Positions 47,388-60,340 of a DNA stretch of 64,000 bases are shown piece after piece (within the stretch, counting starts at the first letter, position 1; each line of letters starts with the position of its first letter). The stretch lies in contig CM068384.1 in assembly GCA_034770075.1 (NCBI GenBank), positions 98,332,433 through 98,396,432 of the forward strand, in the 5' to 3' direction. The translations under genes were made by a program, and so were the position numbers. The stretch comes from Aralia elata (taxonomy: Eukaryota; Streptophyta; Magnoliopsida; Apiales; Araliaceae). Below the pieces are notes generated by a model that was not told the origin of the DNA, did no database searches, and worked only from the letters and a program-made list of their open reading frames with translations.

Positions 47388-47774
47388 TTGGGAATTAAGG
47401 GATTGAGGGTTGGAATGGAGTTCTATAAGCGTGGACTGGAGGCAAGTTGAGTTATCTTTTGGGGCTTGATGTCATTTCTTTAATAAGTAAAGGCTGTCAT
47501 TGGATAGAAAGTCCATATGCTGAGAATGGACTTGTCATTAGATTTCATGAATAAAAGGCAAAAGTTGGATACGGAGTATTTAGAGGATTGCCCTTTAGTT
47601 TCTGACTTATTTCAAGAACCTGCCACTCATAATTTCATTTATAAATTCACCTTGTTATCGATCTTTTTTTTTTTTTTTTTTTTTGAAGTTATTGGGAAAA
47701 AGGGTTGCTTTCAAGTGTCAGGTTTCTGTTGTAATGTTTAGTCCCATTGAAATACTACAATTTATAAATTTATA

Positions 47775-47997
47775 CTCTCTCTCACTTAATATAAATCGTT
47801 TTAGAGTTGTACATAAGTATTAAAAAATAAAAGAGTATTATTTATTGAAAAAAATAGTAAAAAAATTAAAATTATATTTAACACTTGTTATAATATTAGA
47901 AACTAAGCAATTAATGCTTACTTGAAATTCTCAAACGACATATATTAAAAGACAAAAACACTTTTCTAAAACGATTTATATTAAGGGATGGAGGAAG
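47775..47997. mobile_element. Stowaway-like MITE upstream of the F-box gene
   Basis: CTCTCTCTCACTTAATATAA pairs with TTATATTAAGGGATGGAGGAAG, with TA dinucleotides on both sides. 223 bp, about 390 bp upstream of the F-box start. Confidence 0.75.
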
Positions 47998-49676
47998 TAT
48001 CTCATAATTCCGGATAGTATATGCATATTGATATTCTTTAATTCAAAATTTTTAGAATTGAAAATATCGTTAGTAATAAAATTGTCTTTAAGCTTTTGTG
48101 TGTGTATATATATTTCGTCGAAAGAGATTCATTTGCTATTTTTTTTAAATTCATAAAAGAGTATTTTTTTAATATAAGATTTCTGTTGGGCACTTTTTGT
48201 CATAAAAAATCTATAATGATAAATTTTAATGTTTAAAATTCAATGCTAAAAACAAATTCAATGAAAATAATATTATGTATATGTTTTAATACAAACTTTA
48301 ATCCTCAAGAAAATATTTAAACTCTGCTTAAGCCATCTAATAAAAGAGGTTGTTCAACTGTGTTTTTTTGCAAGTTATATTTTATGAATGCATGTTTCGA
48401 TATTTTTTTTTTATAATTTCTACAATTATATGCACATGAATTACAAATTTGTTAATATAACAAAGTTCTAAGAAACAGGGGGGAGCATGCGCTTGCCTAG
48501 ACATGGCTATTTTCATGAATTTTGTTTAGGTGGGATCCAAGGCTAGGCTATATTTGTGAGTTTGTTTGGAGGGAAAGGAATGGATAGGAAGAGAAAAAAA
48601 AAGTCAATTTTTTTAAACATAGATTTTTTTTTCTTCCGGTATCATGAAATTTTAAAAATTCGGTAGAATAATCGCAAATAATCCCAAAAAACTTGAAAAA
48701 AGACTTGAGGGTTTTTGAGATCGCTTATAAGCATAATCAGTTTAAAGAAGCAATAAGTGTTTAGTAAACTGATTTTAAAACTGTTTATAATCACTTTTTA
48801 TGAAAATAATTTGAATTTCCAATTTAGAACTTCTGATTATTTGTCAAATCTAATAATTAGGTTTGACCAAGTATATTACTAATCTATTACTATTTATTTT
48901 AATAATTCCAACTATTATCCATATTTACTTTTCAAAATATTCCTTTTTAGTAATTTATACTTGAAATAAATAAGTGATTAACAAAAAATTTTATACCAAA
49001 TATTTTTCACTTATTACTAATTTAAGTGTTTTTTATTTACCAAACACAATCTATTTTTTTAAAACTTATTATAATCAAAAGCACTAATCAAAATTAGTAA
49101 ACACATTTTTTAAACAATCTCAAACACAATACTTAACTTCCACAAAATAGTAAAATGTTGGAAAAGGAAAAACAAACACTAAATGAGGAAACGGCTAAGG
49201 ATAATGTTATTGATAAAAGATTAATATTTTTAATTAGATGAAATGGAAAAAATTTTAAATACCAATACAAGAAGCAAAAAATGGTGTCTAGGGTTGGCCT
49301 TAAAAAGTTTGGGTCGTTTAGGACTGTAGGTGGCTTGAGGTTCTTAAATAGGCCAATTATTTTATCCAAAAGACCAGCCTGAATTGCCCTAAAATCTGAA
49401 AAAAGTTCGACAACAAGCTAAAGCTTCTAAAACTTAATTAATTAATTAATTAATTTCCATGGTGTCATTACAATTTTTGAAGAAGAAAACGCAATGTATG
49501 CGAGAGGGTAGTTATGTAAATTTAAGTTTAGATTGGACTTTAGTACGCAGGGGTTGTGCATGAGCATGTGGATAGAAGACAGAGAAGAATAAATGTGAAA
49601 AGCTGTGGGTGAGAGAGAAGGCGAGAGTTATGTGTGGTGGACGAATATTGTAATTTGTAGCCTCCCGCCTCTCTAT
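47998..49676. other. AT-rich intergenic stretch, no gene recognised
   Basis: No ORF with family resemblance on either strand. A short (AATT)n run is at about 49434-49454 and poly-T tracts occur. The upstream regulatory sequence of the F-box gene would lie at its left side. Confidence 0.6.
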
Positions 49677-49685
49677 CGTTTCCCC

Positions 49686-50812
49686 GGATCCGGATCCTCT
49701 ACGAGATTTCTATGTGGGGATGTTGCGAGGGTTTTGACGTGGAGTTGACAATACATTAAAAAAAAAATTCAATGACTCACAACTCTTTTACTTGTATCAA
49801 AACGACGTCGTTTTGATAGGAATTCTTTTTTACAAGTTGACAGAAAATTAGAAGCCACCAAAGGCCGTTTACTTTGTTTGTTTACTTTGTTTTTCTATTT
49901 TCTTCTCCTTTCCTTCTTTGCTTCGTTTCTTGTTCTTTTCAGAGCACGCTAAGATTTAGGATTAGCCAAATTTTAATTGGTTTTTTTCCCTTTATTCAAA
50001 TTTTCCCTAGATTGTTTACCCCAATTTTTTCTTCTTTAATTTTTTCCAATATGCTTAAAGAATCACAATGATAACTCAATTTTTTTAATAGGATAAAAAT
50101 TGTCCGTTGGATTTATTTTTTTGAAGAGCAAAAAATAATATTATTAGCCTTTGACAAAGATACAAAGACTAATAACCCTATCGATTACAAAGCACCATTT
50201 TTTTTTCCAGTTTCCATTGCATTCCTTCATTGTCTTCCTCCATTTTGTACATCATTCATCCTCGATCAAATCAATTGTGCAATCTGTAAAAAGCACATTA
50301 AAAAATTGTTCAGAAATGTAGCTACTCTTAAATTAAACAATAGGTAGAGCATTACCTGTTATATACTATTAAAAGTATCAAAAAAACACACCGATTATAA
50401 TATTATTGAACCACACATGCACACAATCAAGTGATGTTTGTAAAAATGCAAAACCCTAACATTTACTCAATAACTTAACAAAAAGCAATCTAAGATGGTT
50501 AGATTGATCTCTTACCTCGTCACTGTTGGCAATAGTTTGAAGACAAAAAAGGGTTTCTTTCTTTGCTATCAATGGAACTTGGGACTAAAGCCTCTGAGAA
50601 GAAAATAGAAAAACGAAGTAAACGGCGTTTGGTGGCTACCAATTTTCTGTCAATTTGTAAAAAAAAAAATTCTATCAAAACGACGTCGTTTTGATACACA
50701 GACAAGGAAAGAAGTTGTGAGTCATTGGATCTCCTTTTTAATGTGTTGTCAACCCCACAGCAAAACCCTCACAAGATCCTCACAGAAAAATCCTCGTAGA
50801 GGATCCGGATCC
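49686..50812. mobile_element. Non-autonomous MULE with ~220-bp TIRs
   Basis: Both ends are GGATCCGGATCCTCTACGAG in opposite orientation. The arms run to about 49915 and 50590. Flanks CGTTTCCCC (49677-49685) and CTTTTCCCC (50813-50821) are a 9-bp target duplication with one mismatch. Length 1,127 bp; the ~670-bp interior shows no transposase or recognisable captured exon. Confidence 0.88.
49795..49818. repeat. 24-bp perfect palindrome in left MULE arm
   Basis: Half-site TATCAAAACGAC followed by its complement. The identical palindrome is at 50673-50696 in the right arm. Confidence 0.9.
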
Positions 50813-51548
50813 CTTTTCCCCTCCTCCTTCCCTCCTCTTTTAAAAAAAAGATGTCATATTTTTCGATATATTAATATATACTAAAACATGTTTATGTGAT
50901 TATTTACTCTGCATTAAATCATAAAATACTAAAGTATACTAGTTATATCAGTACGTATACTATGAAAACTCTAGTTTTAACAACTAAATAAATATAATAA
51001 AAGTATTTTTTTTAGAAGAGAGAGAGAGACAGAGAATAATGTAAATTATTTTACGTTTATAGTCACATTTAAGAAAAAGGAGGATTTTGAAGGAAATCAT
51101 ATTCTAAGTACAATTTTTTTATACTATATTTTAGATAATGTACACTTTTTTAATATACAACTATGTATTATTACCTTTATGCTAAAATTAAATATATTAT
51201 ACAATAATATAATATTTCAATAAAATTAAATTTACATAAGTGGGTATTTTGGGTAATTAAGTCTAATAATTAATAAATATAAACCCATATTTATACAATA
51301 ACATAATAAATATAATAATTTAATTTACATAAGTGGGTATTTATACCCAAAATCATTTGCCTCTTCTTTCCGGTAGGCATTCATCTTCCAATTTCGCCCG
51401 CAGAGCCGATATGACCTCTCCATTTCAAGCCAACCTTCCGATCGGATCTTCTCCCATCTCGGTAAGACTTACGACAAAAAGATTCCCCAATTCGCTTGCA
51501 TTTGCTCTTCAGTCTTCTCTTCCGTATATACATACATACACGTAAAAC

Positions 51549-51590
<42 letters not shown>

Positions 51591-52061
51591 CTCTTCAAAT
51601 GCGGATAACCCGCATGCGGGTGGAAAAAAAGTTCTTACGTGGCCATTAAAAATAAGTTCTAACGTGGTTATTAAAAAAAAGCACCCATCAGTTTAACTTT
51701 TTAATTTGTCTCCATGTGCATACATTGTCTCCTGTTGACCACATCTTCATCGGATCCTTCCTTATTATTCTCCATGGAATTGGTGATGTAGATAGTCTGG
51801 GTTCAGGAGCTTGCGTTTTATCCTTCTCTCTACGACCTCTTTCCACAATTTCAAGGTATGATTCATTTTCACTATAATTATTGTTAATGATTAAATTTAT
51901 GTTGTTAATGATTACATTTAAAGGGTTTTAAAAAATACTTTCAGCCTTTTGTTGTGGAAAATAGTACTTATATTTGCAGTAATTTTGGCATTTAGGATTA
52001 AACATGTTGAATTTTTTTGAGGACTTTCTAATTACTTTAGTATTTTTGTCAATTTGTTAAA

Positions 52062-54320
52062 ATGGATATTGTAGACTTTGAAATACAAAGTGAAGATAAT
52101 TTAGACTATGATGTAGAGGGAAGTGGGGGGAATAAAGAGCTTGAAACACATAGAAGAGAAAATATTATTTACAATCATCATGTAGCACTTGAACTCAAGC
52201 CTAGGATAGGTCAAGAATTTCAAACACTAGATGATGTTAAAAAATTTTATAATGCATATGCGAAAGAAGCTGGGTTTAGTGTTCGAAATTGGTCCCAAAA
52301 AAGGGGTGGAGAAAGTGATGAGATCATACGTAAGGAATATGTTTGTTCTAAACAAGGAAATAGTTCAATAATACAAGACATTGAAACAACAAGACGACGA
52401 GGGTCAATAAGAGAGTGTTGTAATACAAAACTTTGTGTTGTGAAGTCAAAATCGGGCGCATATGTGGTGAGTGTATTTGTTGAAGGCCATAGTCACCCGT
52501 TGTCAAACCCCCGAAGAATTCATCTTTTGAGATCTCGTTGCAATGTTTCGAGTGCCCAAAAATGTTTGTCTCAACAACTTAGCATGGTAAATATACCACC
52601 TCATCAACAATTCAATTTTTTTGGAGTCCAAGCGACCGGGGGGGGGGGGGAGGAGATTGAAAATATTGGTTGTACACAACAAGATTTATATAACTATGAA
52701 AGAGATGAGCGTAATAAAATGAAAGGACATGATGGAAAAATGTTGTATGAATATTTAAAATTGGAACAAGGAAAGAATCCTTCATTCACTTTCAAAATTG
52801 AGGTTGATGGTAAACAAAAGGATTACTCATTGTTTTTGGGCAGCTGCAACATCTATACGAGATTACAAGTTGTATGGTGATGTATTAGTCTTTGATACTA
52901 CATACAATACCAATCGATAAAGATTGATATTTGCACCACTAATTAGTGTTAATAATCATGGTCAGACTATTATCTTTGTTTGTGCATTTTTAAGTGATGA
53001 GACTATACATTCTTTTGTATGGCTATTCAACCAATTTTTTGAAGTTATTCCCGATAGTGCCCCAAAAATGATTATTACTGACCAAGACCCAGCAATGACA
53101 AATGCAATTTCCCAAACTCTTTCAAGTACTTTTCATAGGTATTGTAGTTGGCACATATTAACAAAATTTTCTGAGAAGATAGATTCATTGAAATATAGTG
53201 CTTACTATAAGGAATTTTCTAATTGTATATGGAAATCGGAGACTGCGGAAGAATTTGACTCAATCTGGATGGACCTTATTGAGAAGAGTGGGTTGAGTGA
53301 CAACAAATGGTTAAAGTCAATGTACGATATTCGTTCAAGGTGGGTGTCTGCATATGTGAACCACGTTTTTTCTGTCGACATGTTGAGTAGTCAACGAGAG
53401 GAAAGTTCCCATTCATTTTTCAAGAAATTTGTTTCTAAAAAAAATTCATTAGTGGATTTTATGGTTTAGTTTAATAGGGTACTAGTACGCCAACCTCATG
53501 AAATATTGATTGTTGATAACAAAAACATGACTGAGAAGCCTAAATTAAACATTTTTCATGATATTTTGGTGTAAATGGTTGATATTTACACACATGAAAT
53601 GTTCTACAAATTCCAAAATGAGTTATTGGAGGGTTTCAATTATAAATTTAAGCTTGTGGGTGACTCAAACAGTCATTGTGTGTATAAGACTCAAAGAAAA
53701 GGTGGTGAGAATTCTAAAGGTAGACAAATTATTTATGCAAATGGTTTGGATTTTTCTTCATGCACATACAAAAAATTTGAAAGCTTAGGAATTTCATGCA
53801 GACACATTTTAGCATATTTGCACAAATATCACGATTTTAAAAAATTACCAAATGAATACATTTTGATAAGATGGACAAAATCAATAAAATCTGAGATAGT
53901 CATAGATGATGGTGGCATGGAGATAGTTGATGACAAATCATACCTCTTGGAGCGGAGTAGATTGATTCAGTGTTGTTTGGATATAGTTGATAAAGCCCTC
54001 TCAAGTGCGGAAGCAAAAAAGATTTTGATCGATGCTTTAGGTAGTGCACTTGAGAAAATCAATTTAATGATTAGTTGTAGTACAAGTGGAGTGAAAACTA
54101 ATCAAATTGGTTCTAGTAGTGCACTAATTTTGGAGAACATGGATGGTAATTATGAACATACTTATTATGAACTGAGTTTAGTGAGAGCAAAAGGATGTGG
54201 CAAAAGGATGAAGGGGGGAGGAAGAAAAGGCACTACTAACGGCAAAAAATTCTAAGGCGAGACGTTGTAATAGATGTGGCAAAATTGGACAAGCACATGA
54301 TAAAAGAAACTGTCCAATGC
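52062..54320 (+). pseudogene. FAR1-related MULE transposase, decayed
   Basis: The ATG at 52062 opens a 272-codon frame. A FAR1 DNA-binding domain spans residues about 55-150 (FYNAYAKEAGFSVR; then C-x-C...GHSHPL zinc ligands). Its frame breaks at 52833-52837, where an extra T in a T-run shifts WAAATSIRDYKLYGD out of frame. The MULE transposase core continues (DTTYNTN; ITDQDPAM with the second Asp; STFHRYCSWHI). Stops at 52918, 53467 and 53570 follow, then a SWIM finger (CTYKKFESLGISCRH) and, after another shift near 54250, a CCHC knuckle (CNRCGKIGQAHDKRNC). The parent enzyme moves MULE elements; FHY3/FAR1 transcription factors are domesticated relatives (family knowledge). This copy is inactive. 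Confidence 0.88.
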
Positions 54321-54547
54321 TTACAAATCGGTAAGAAATTTTCGATAATTTTATTTAAATTATCGTATATTTTTTTTAATTTAAGTTTATTCAATTATGC
54401 AAGTCTTAACAATGAAAATCATTCATGTAGATCAACCGATGACAATGAACATTGTAGTGATGCAAGTCCTACTAATGAAAATTATTCATCCATTGGTAAT
54501 TTAATTCCATATTTCTTTTCTTTTAACTCTATATGTCTAGTACTTGA

Positions 54548-54548
<1 letters not shown>

Positions 54549-54594
<46 letters not shown>
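54549..54594. repeat. (TA)n microsatellite
   Basis: About 23 TA units inside the 3' part of the FAR1 MULE. A further TA-rich tract follows the element at 55105-55170. Confidence 0.9.
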
Positions 54595-54598
<4 letters not shown>

Positions 54599-55099
54599 AC
54601 AGGTATATCATATTGAGTGCAATTTATGAAATTATTGGAGGTGCTAATACTGCTGTAAGTTTGGACATCAAAGTTGCTATATTATTCAATATAATTGTGT
54701 TTTACGGACATTTTTGAATAAATGTTAGTTAAAATTATTGTATTATTTTTATTTTTGAAGACATATTGTGGTGAATGTTAATCCTTTATGGCTTGTTGTT
54801 TTAAATAGGAAGATTTCTTCTTTTTTTAGCGAATTTAAAATTATTTTAAAATTAGACATATGTTATTTTTAATATAAATTTAATTAATATTTTAAAAACA
54901 TAAAATAAAATAAATTATAGTAATATATAAAATTAAAAAATTAAACTGAGTGTGTATGTGGAGACAATGTTTTTTTTAAAGAGAGTGAATGACAGTGAAA
55001 CATGCTAGGCAAATTAAAAAATTAAACTGATGGGTGCTTTTTTTTAATAGCCACGTAGGAACTTTTTTCCCACCCGCATGGTTGTCCGCATTTGAAGGG

Positions 55100-55144
<45 letters not shown>

Positions 55145-55430
55145 CATACATATATATATATATATATTATATATATACATACACACATACATGCATACAT
55201 GTATGTGTGTATGGGTTTTATATTGATATATGTGTATGTATATGCATTTATGTGTTATTTTTTTTTTCTGTGGGATTGTAATTCATAGCTCATACACACT
55301 ATATACTCAGTAAAACATACCTTTTAAACTACTCCCTCCGTTTATAACATCATTCCGGACTTTTGAAAGTCAATTCGAGAAATTTTTAAACTCAAAATTG
55401 AAATATATGTGGGAATGAAGGTAAATCTTA

Positions 55431-55677
55431 TGCTACATTTAGATTAAAAGAATGAAGGTGGGGATGGAGTCACTCGTTCCTTTGGAATGAAAAAAATTGT
55501 GTTTGTTTGTTCCATTGGAATGAAATGATTCTTGTCAAATTTGTGAATTTTATTCCTTGCGCGCGGGGGGGGGGGGGGGGGGGGGAGGGTATGGAATGAC
55601 TCATTCAAGCCAATCATTCCATTCCCTTCTCTAATTCATTCCTTCACCAATTATATTCCTTCAATCTAGATGTAGTA
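55431..55677. mobile_element. Tourist-like MITE in PTH copy C intron 1
   Basis: TGCTACATTTAGATT...AATCTAGATGTAGTA with TTA at 55428-55430 and 55678-55680. It contains a G homopolymer (about 22-25 G) at 55565-55588. Orthologous position to 30186-30414. Confidence 0.75.
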
Positions 55678-56823
55678 TTAAAGCTTTTAAAGAAAGACCT
55701 TTTGTATCTCATTCTTTTAATTGTTTCTTCTGCAATATAATTTACAAAAAAAGAAAAAGAAAAAGAAAACTCTGTTTTCCTACTTTTACATTAAATTCCA
55801 TTTCTATCTTCCCATAGCGTGCGCCTTAACAATTATGATCTTTCCTAATTTACTTTGTCCTTTTGAAGTTCACATTTTCAGTTTTCTCAAATTTACCTGG
55901 TTGTATATTACGAGTATTAGTAAAACTTTCAATTAACACCATCTTCAGTAAGTTAATAAAGACATCGTTATTACTATATATAGAACTTTTTTTCTTTCAA
56001 ATAATTGGTAATTGGGAACTTTACTAATGTATACACGCAAGTGTAAATCTTGTGGAGATGACAAGATGATTGGAGATGCTTAGTAGAATTTCAAGGCGCT
56101 GCTTGTGCACTGCTACTCCACAACCATGGCTCTTTGTAGGCTTAGGCAACCCTGGGGATAAATACAAAGCAACCAGACACAATGTATGATCGCATTTATA
56201 CTTTTGTTTTTTTTTTTGAATACCTTTTCAATCTCAAACCCCAGCCTTTTGCAAAGCTTTATTTGGGAAAAGTTGGTCGCCTTTATTTATTTTAGATAAA
56301 AAGGTCGGCCCTCTTTATTTATTTTAAGATAAAAAGGATGGTTGTGTTTATTAACATCATCGTGTGCAAGTCATTTACATGATATAAACTAATAAACGAT
56401 AATTCATGTTTCTTTTGGTATTCTGTTTCAGGTTTTGTGGATGGTGTTCCTGTTTTCCTTGCAAAACCACAAACTTATATGAATTTGTTTTGTGAATCTA
56501 TAAGCATTGTAGATTATCTCCTTGAGAGGATTGAAATTATACTCTGAAAGATTTTATTTTCTTCATATTATGATTTACATTCTGTTGATTTCTTGATTGT
56601 TTGATTATGCTTTGTCATCTACTGCAGGCACCCTTATGAAATTATACAATGTTCTTCTCTTTTTTTCTCCCTTAAATGGCACCCTTATAATTTTATATTA
56701 TTAATTAGAGATTGGGTCGTAGTTGATTACCCTGTTCGATTATTGACCTCTGGAATGCCTCTAATAGGTCTTGGTCAGGGGTAGCTTGGATAACAAGGCT
56801 AATTTAACTTCTTTTATTTTGTT

Positions 56824-57425
56824 TGTTGGGAAAAATCACCTCCCAAATACTGTTATCTTTGATAAATTAATGGGCCAAAAATATCAGTACATGCCAAACA
56901 GATTAAATTTGCAGTTCCACCAAAATAATAACCACTGCAGGAAATATTGAAAAGAGATAACCAAGCACTCTCACCAAGATTTTTTACGTGAAAAACCCTC
57001 TATAACTAAGAGATTAAAACCAATCTCCGAAAAATTCACTAGAATAAACTGAGAGAATACAAAGATATCCTAATTTGAGTACAGACTCAAATTATTTCAC
57101 CACAATAACTATATGATAAAAAACCCCAAACAAAATACCTATTTGCTTGATCTTTCTTTCTCTATTTTCTAAAGCTTTTGCAGAAGCTTTCTTCTCTCTT
57201 TTCTTTTTTCTCTTAGATGTTTTCTCTCTAATGATCTATCTCTCTCTGGTTGGTCTGTAATCTTCAGCAACATTAGATGGCATTTATAGATAAAGAGGGG
57301 GAACTTTTTTTTCTCTCTTTCCCTGATTTTCTGCTGAAAATAGGGAGCCTTCTTTTTTGCCATGTTTTGCTCCAATAAGAAATTCCATGTTTTGCTGCTT
57401 TTATCATGGTGATGACCCACCAACA
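56824..57425 (-). repeat. 3' LTR of the Tork-like element
   Basis: On the minus strand it begins TGTTGGTGGGTCATCACC and ends TTTTTCCCAACA (602 bp), preceded by the purine tract GGAGGGGGAGAT (57426-57437). Confidence 0.85.
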
Positions 57426-57469
57426 ATCTCCCCCTCCAAACCCATGAGAGGATATTTTCTATGACCCCG

Positions 57470-60340
57470 TCACTTAAAATTCATCCCGACCAACTCCTTG
57501 CAAAATTTCAGCTTGTCGCGAGTGACAACTTTTGTCAACATATCTGAGGGGTTCTCGTCGGTATGAACTTTCTTCACTTTCATCAATTCCTTTTCCATCA
57601 CTTCTCGAAGCCAGTGATAACAAACATCGATGTGCTTGGTACGATTATGATAAGTGGCGTTCTTAGTCAAGTCAATTGCACTTTGACTATCACAATAAAC
57701 CACATACTCATACTGTATCAAACCCAGCTCTTGGAGAAACCGTTTCAACCATAACATCTCCTTGCCTGCTTCCGTAGCGGCAATGTATTCCGACTTAGTT
57801 ATAGACAAAGCAACACACTTCTGCAACTTGGACTGCCATGAAACAGCTCTCCCTACAAAAGTAAACAAATACCCCGAAGTAGACTTCTTCTCTTCAGAGC
57901 CTGCCATGTATGCATCTGTAAAACCTTCCAAGACTGGACTCGAACCACCAAAACCCAAACACAAACTGGAAGAAGCTTTCAAGTATCTAACAATCCACTT
58001 AACTGCTTTCCAATGTTCTTTTCCAGGATTTGATAAATACCTGCTCACAAGCCAACTGCGTGAGCAATATCCGACGCCAACTGCGTGAGAAATATCCGGA
58101 CGCGTACAAACCATTGCATACATAAGACTCCCTACAGCAGAGGAGTAAGGAACTGTTGCTATAACATCTCTCCCTTCCTTAGTAAAATGATACATACTCT
58201 TTGTCAACTTAAAGTGATTGGCCAGTGGTGTGCTAACTGGCTTAGCATCACCCATGTTAAACCTTGCAAGTACCCGCTCAACATACTTCTCTTGTGACAA
58301 CCACAACCTCTTAGCTTTCCTGTCACGAACAATCTTCATGCCCAAAATCTGCTTAGCAGGGCCTAAGTCCTTCATATCAAAGGACTTGAACAACTCACCC
58401 TTGATTCTGTGAATCATGTTAGCATCTTGCCCAACTATGAACATATCATCTATATATAGCAACAGAATAACGAAGTTACCATCTGGGAACTTTTTTACAT
58501 ACATACAGTGATCTGCAACTGTTTTACTATAACTTTGATCCACCATAAATGAATCAAATTTCATGTACAGTGCCTTGGGGCTTGTTTCAGGCCGTACAAA
58601 CTTTTCTACAACTTGTAAACCAAGTGCTCTTTCCCTTTAACTTCAAATTCCTCTGGCTGTTCCATGTAGATTTTCTCCTTCAAATCACCATGAAGGAATG
58701 CAATTTTCACATCTAGTTGCTCAAGCTCAAGATCCATACTAGCTACTAACCCCAATACCACTCGAATATAAGTCATCTTCACAACTGGAGAAAAAATCTC
58801 ATCGAAGTCAATACCTTGCTTTTGAGCAAAACCTTTGACGACCAACCGAACCTTGTACTTCACTAGTTTTTCACCATCCTTTTTCAGCTTGAACACCCAT
58901 TTGTTCTTCAATGCTTTCCTGCCCTTTGGAAGTGTAGTTAACTCATAAGTGTGATTCTTGTGCAAAGAATCCATCTCTTCCTGTATAGCTCTCAGCCAAT
59001 TGCTCTTCTCCTTATGAGTCTTGACTTACTGAAAATTCTCTAGCTCTCCTTCCTTAGTAACTAAAAGATATTCAGATGAAGGATATCTGACTGATGGCAT
59101 ACGTTCTCTCGTGGATCTTCTTAGTTGAGGTTCTTCAATGTCAGGTTACTCCTCCTGATCAACACTCCCTGCATCTGACCCATCACCATCATGCAAATCT
59201 GTATCAGTCAAATCTTCATTCTGACCTCCTTCTCCAACTGTGGCATTCTATAATGGAGAAGGAACTCCGCTGAGGTCTGGAACTCTATTATCTCTGGGCT
59301 GTGCAATATTATCAAAATCCTCATAATTCTGGTGCTCATGAAACACCACATTTCTGCTTGTGAATAATTTCCTCTGCACTGGATCCCATAACTGGTATCC
59401 AAACTCTGCATCTCCATAGCCAACAAAAACACATGGAGTGAACTTGTTATCAAGCTTCGATCTTTGTTCCTCGGGGATATATGCAAAAGCCTTGCACCCA
59501 AATATTCTCAAGTAAGAATATGACACATCCTTACCACTCCAAATCTCCTCTGGAATCTGGAAATTCAAAGGCGCTGATGGAGATCTATTAATCAGATAGC
59601 AAGCCGTACGAACAGCTTCACTCTAGAATGACTTAGGCAGCTTAGCCATTCTCAACATGCATCGCACTCTCTCAATAATAGTGCGGTTCATTCTCTCAGC
59701 TACACCATTATGTTGTGGGGTACCAGGAACAGTCTGCTCATGCCGAATGCCATTTTTATTACAATAATCAGCAAACTCCTTTGATGTGTATTCCCATCCG
59801 TTGTCGCTGCGAAGGCACTTCAATAATTTTCCAGTCTCCCTTTCAACCATAGCATGAAAACTCTGAAAATGCTGGAATACCTGGTCTTTTGTTCTCAACA
59901 AATATACCCACACCTTCCGTGAAACATCATCAATAAAGGTAACAAAATACCTATTTCCATCCAAAGACTCAACCTCAATGGGTCCACATACATCAGAATA
60001 TACTCTCTCTAGTAACTCTGATTTTCTTTTAGTTGAACTACTAAAAGAAACTCTATATTGTTTCCCAAATAAACAATAATCACAAGGGCTTAAAACAGTA
60101 CCTTTAGCAAAAGAAATGAGTGACCTTTTTGCTAATAATTACAACCCTTTCTCACTCATGTGGCTAAGCCTCTTATGCCACAAGTTTGGCGAAGAGTCAT
60201 CCTCCGCTGATTCAACTCACTGGAACACACCTTCACACGAGTCTTGTACAACGAGCAACAAGCAGCACCTCTTGCAATCACCATAGAGCCTTTGGTAAGC
60301 TTCCACTTTCCACTGCCAAAGTGATTCTCATAGCCTCCCT
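57470..60340 (-). pseudogene. Pol of the Tork-like element, decayed
   Basis: From right to left: FGSGKWKLTKGSMVIARG (about 60300), LWHKRLSHMSEKG (60170), integrase core with VTFIDDVSRKVWVY, LRSDNGWEY and PQHNGVAERMNRT (59964-59623), the integrase tail YSYLRIFGCKAFAYIP (about 59510), RT N-half NKWVFKLKKDGEK...LDVKIAFLHGDL (58974-58606), a frameshift near 58600, RT with intact YIDDM and RNase H ending KELVGMNFK (58564-57470). The 364-residue RT-RNase H frame is uninterrupted, so this copy is younger than the Sirevirus. A stop at about 59622, a shift near 59250 and the lost 5' end disable it. Confidence 0.88.

Larger units (their letters stand above)
51587..55103 (+). mobile_element. FAR1-type MULE (MuDR-like) DNA transposon in PTH copy C intron 1
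   Basis: The terminal repeats start (G)AGCTCTTCAAATGCGG on the left and GAACCCTTCAAATGCGG (complement) on the right, and extend over 100 bp (GTTCTTACGTGG, AAGCACCCATCAGTTTAA). The element contains a transposase pseudogene. It landed in a TA/GA microsatellite, so the target duplication cannot be defined and the outer ends are approximate within a few bases. Confidence 0.85.
51235..56823 (+). pseudogene. PTH: Peptidyl-tRNA hydrolase copy C, truncated pseudogene
   Basis: A duplicate of the 5' part of PTH copy A. The promoter/5' UTR exon (about 51335-51460) is nearly identical to 29740-29854, and intron 1 is interrupted by a FAR1 MULE. Coding exon 1 (56076-56183, 36 codons, MLSRISRRCLCT...TRHN) is intact and retains GLGNPG and RHN. 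Coding exon 2 is mostly removed by a 100-bp deletion (junction after CAGCCTTTTG, near 56251). Coding exon 3 (56432-56499) has its donor changed from GT to AT and carries the same Gly-to-Cys change as copy A (NLFCES). The copy ends where a copia LTR begins at 56824, so exons 4-8 are missing. It cannot encode PTH. Confidence 0.88.

Noticed and set aside
46682..47398. Several ORFs overlapping the F-box gene in other frames
   Set aside because: They are shadows of the GC-richer F-box coding sequence, without domain similarity.
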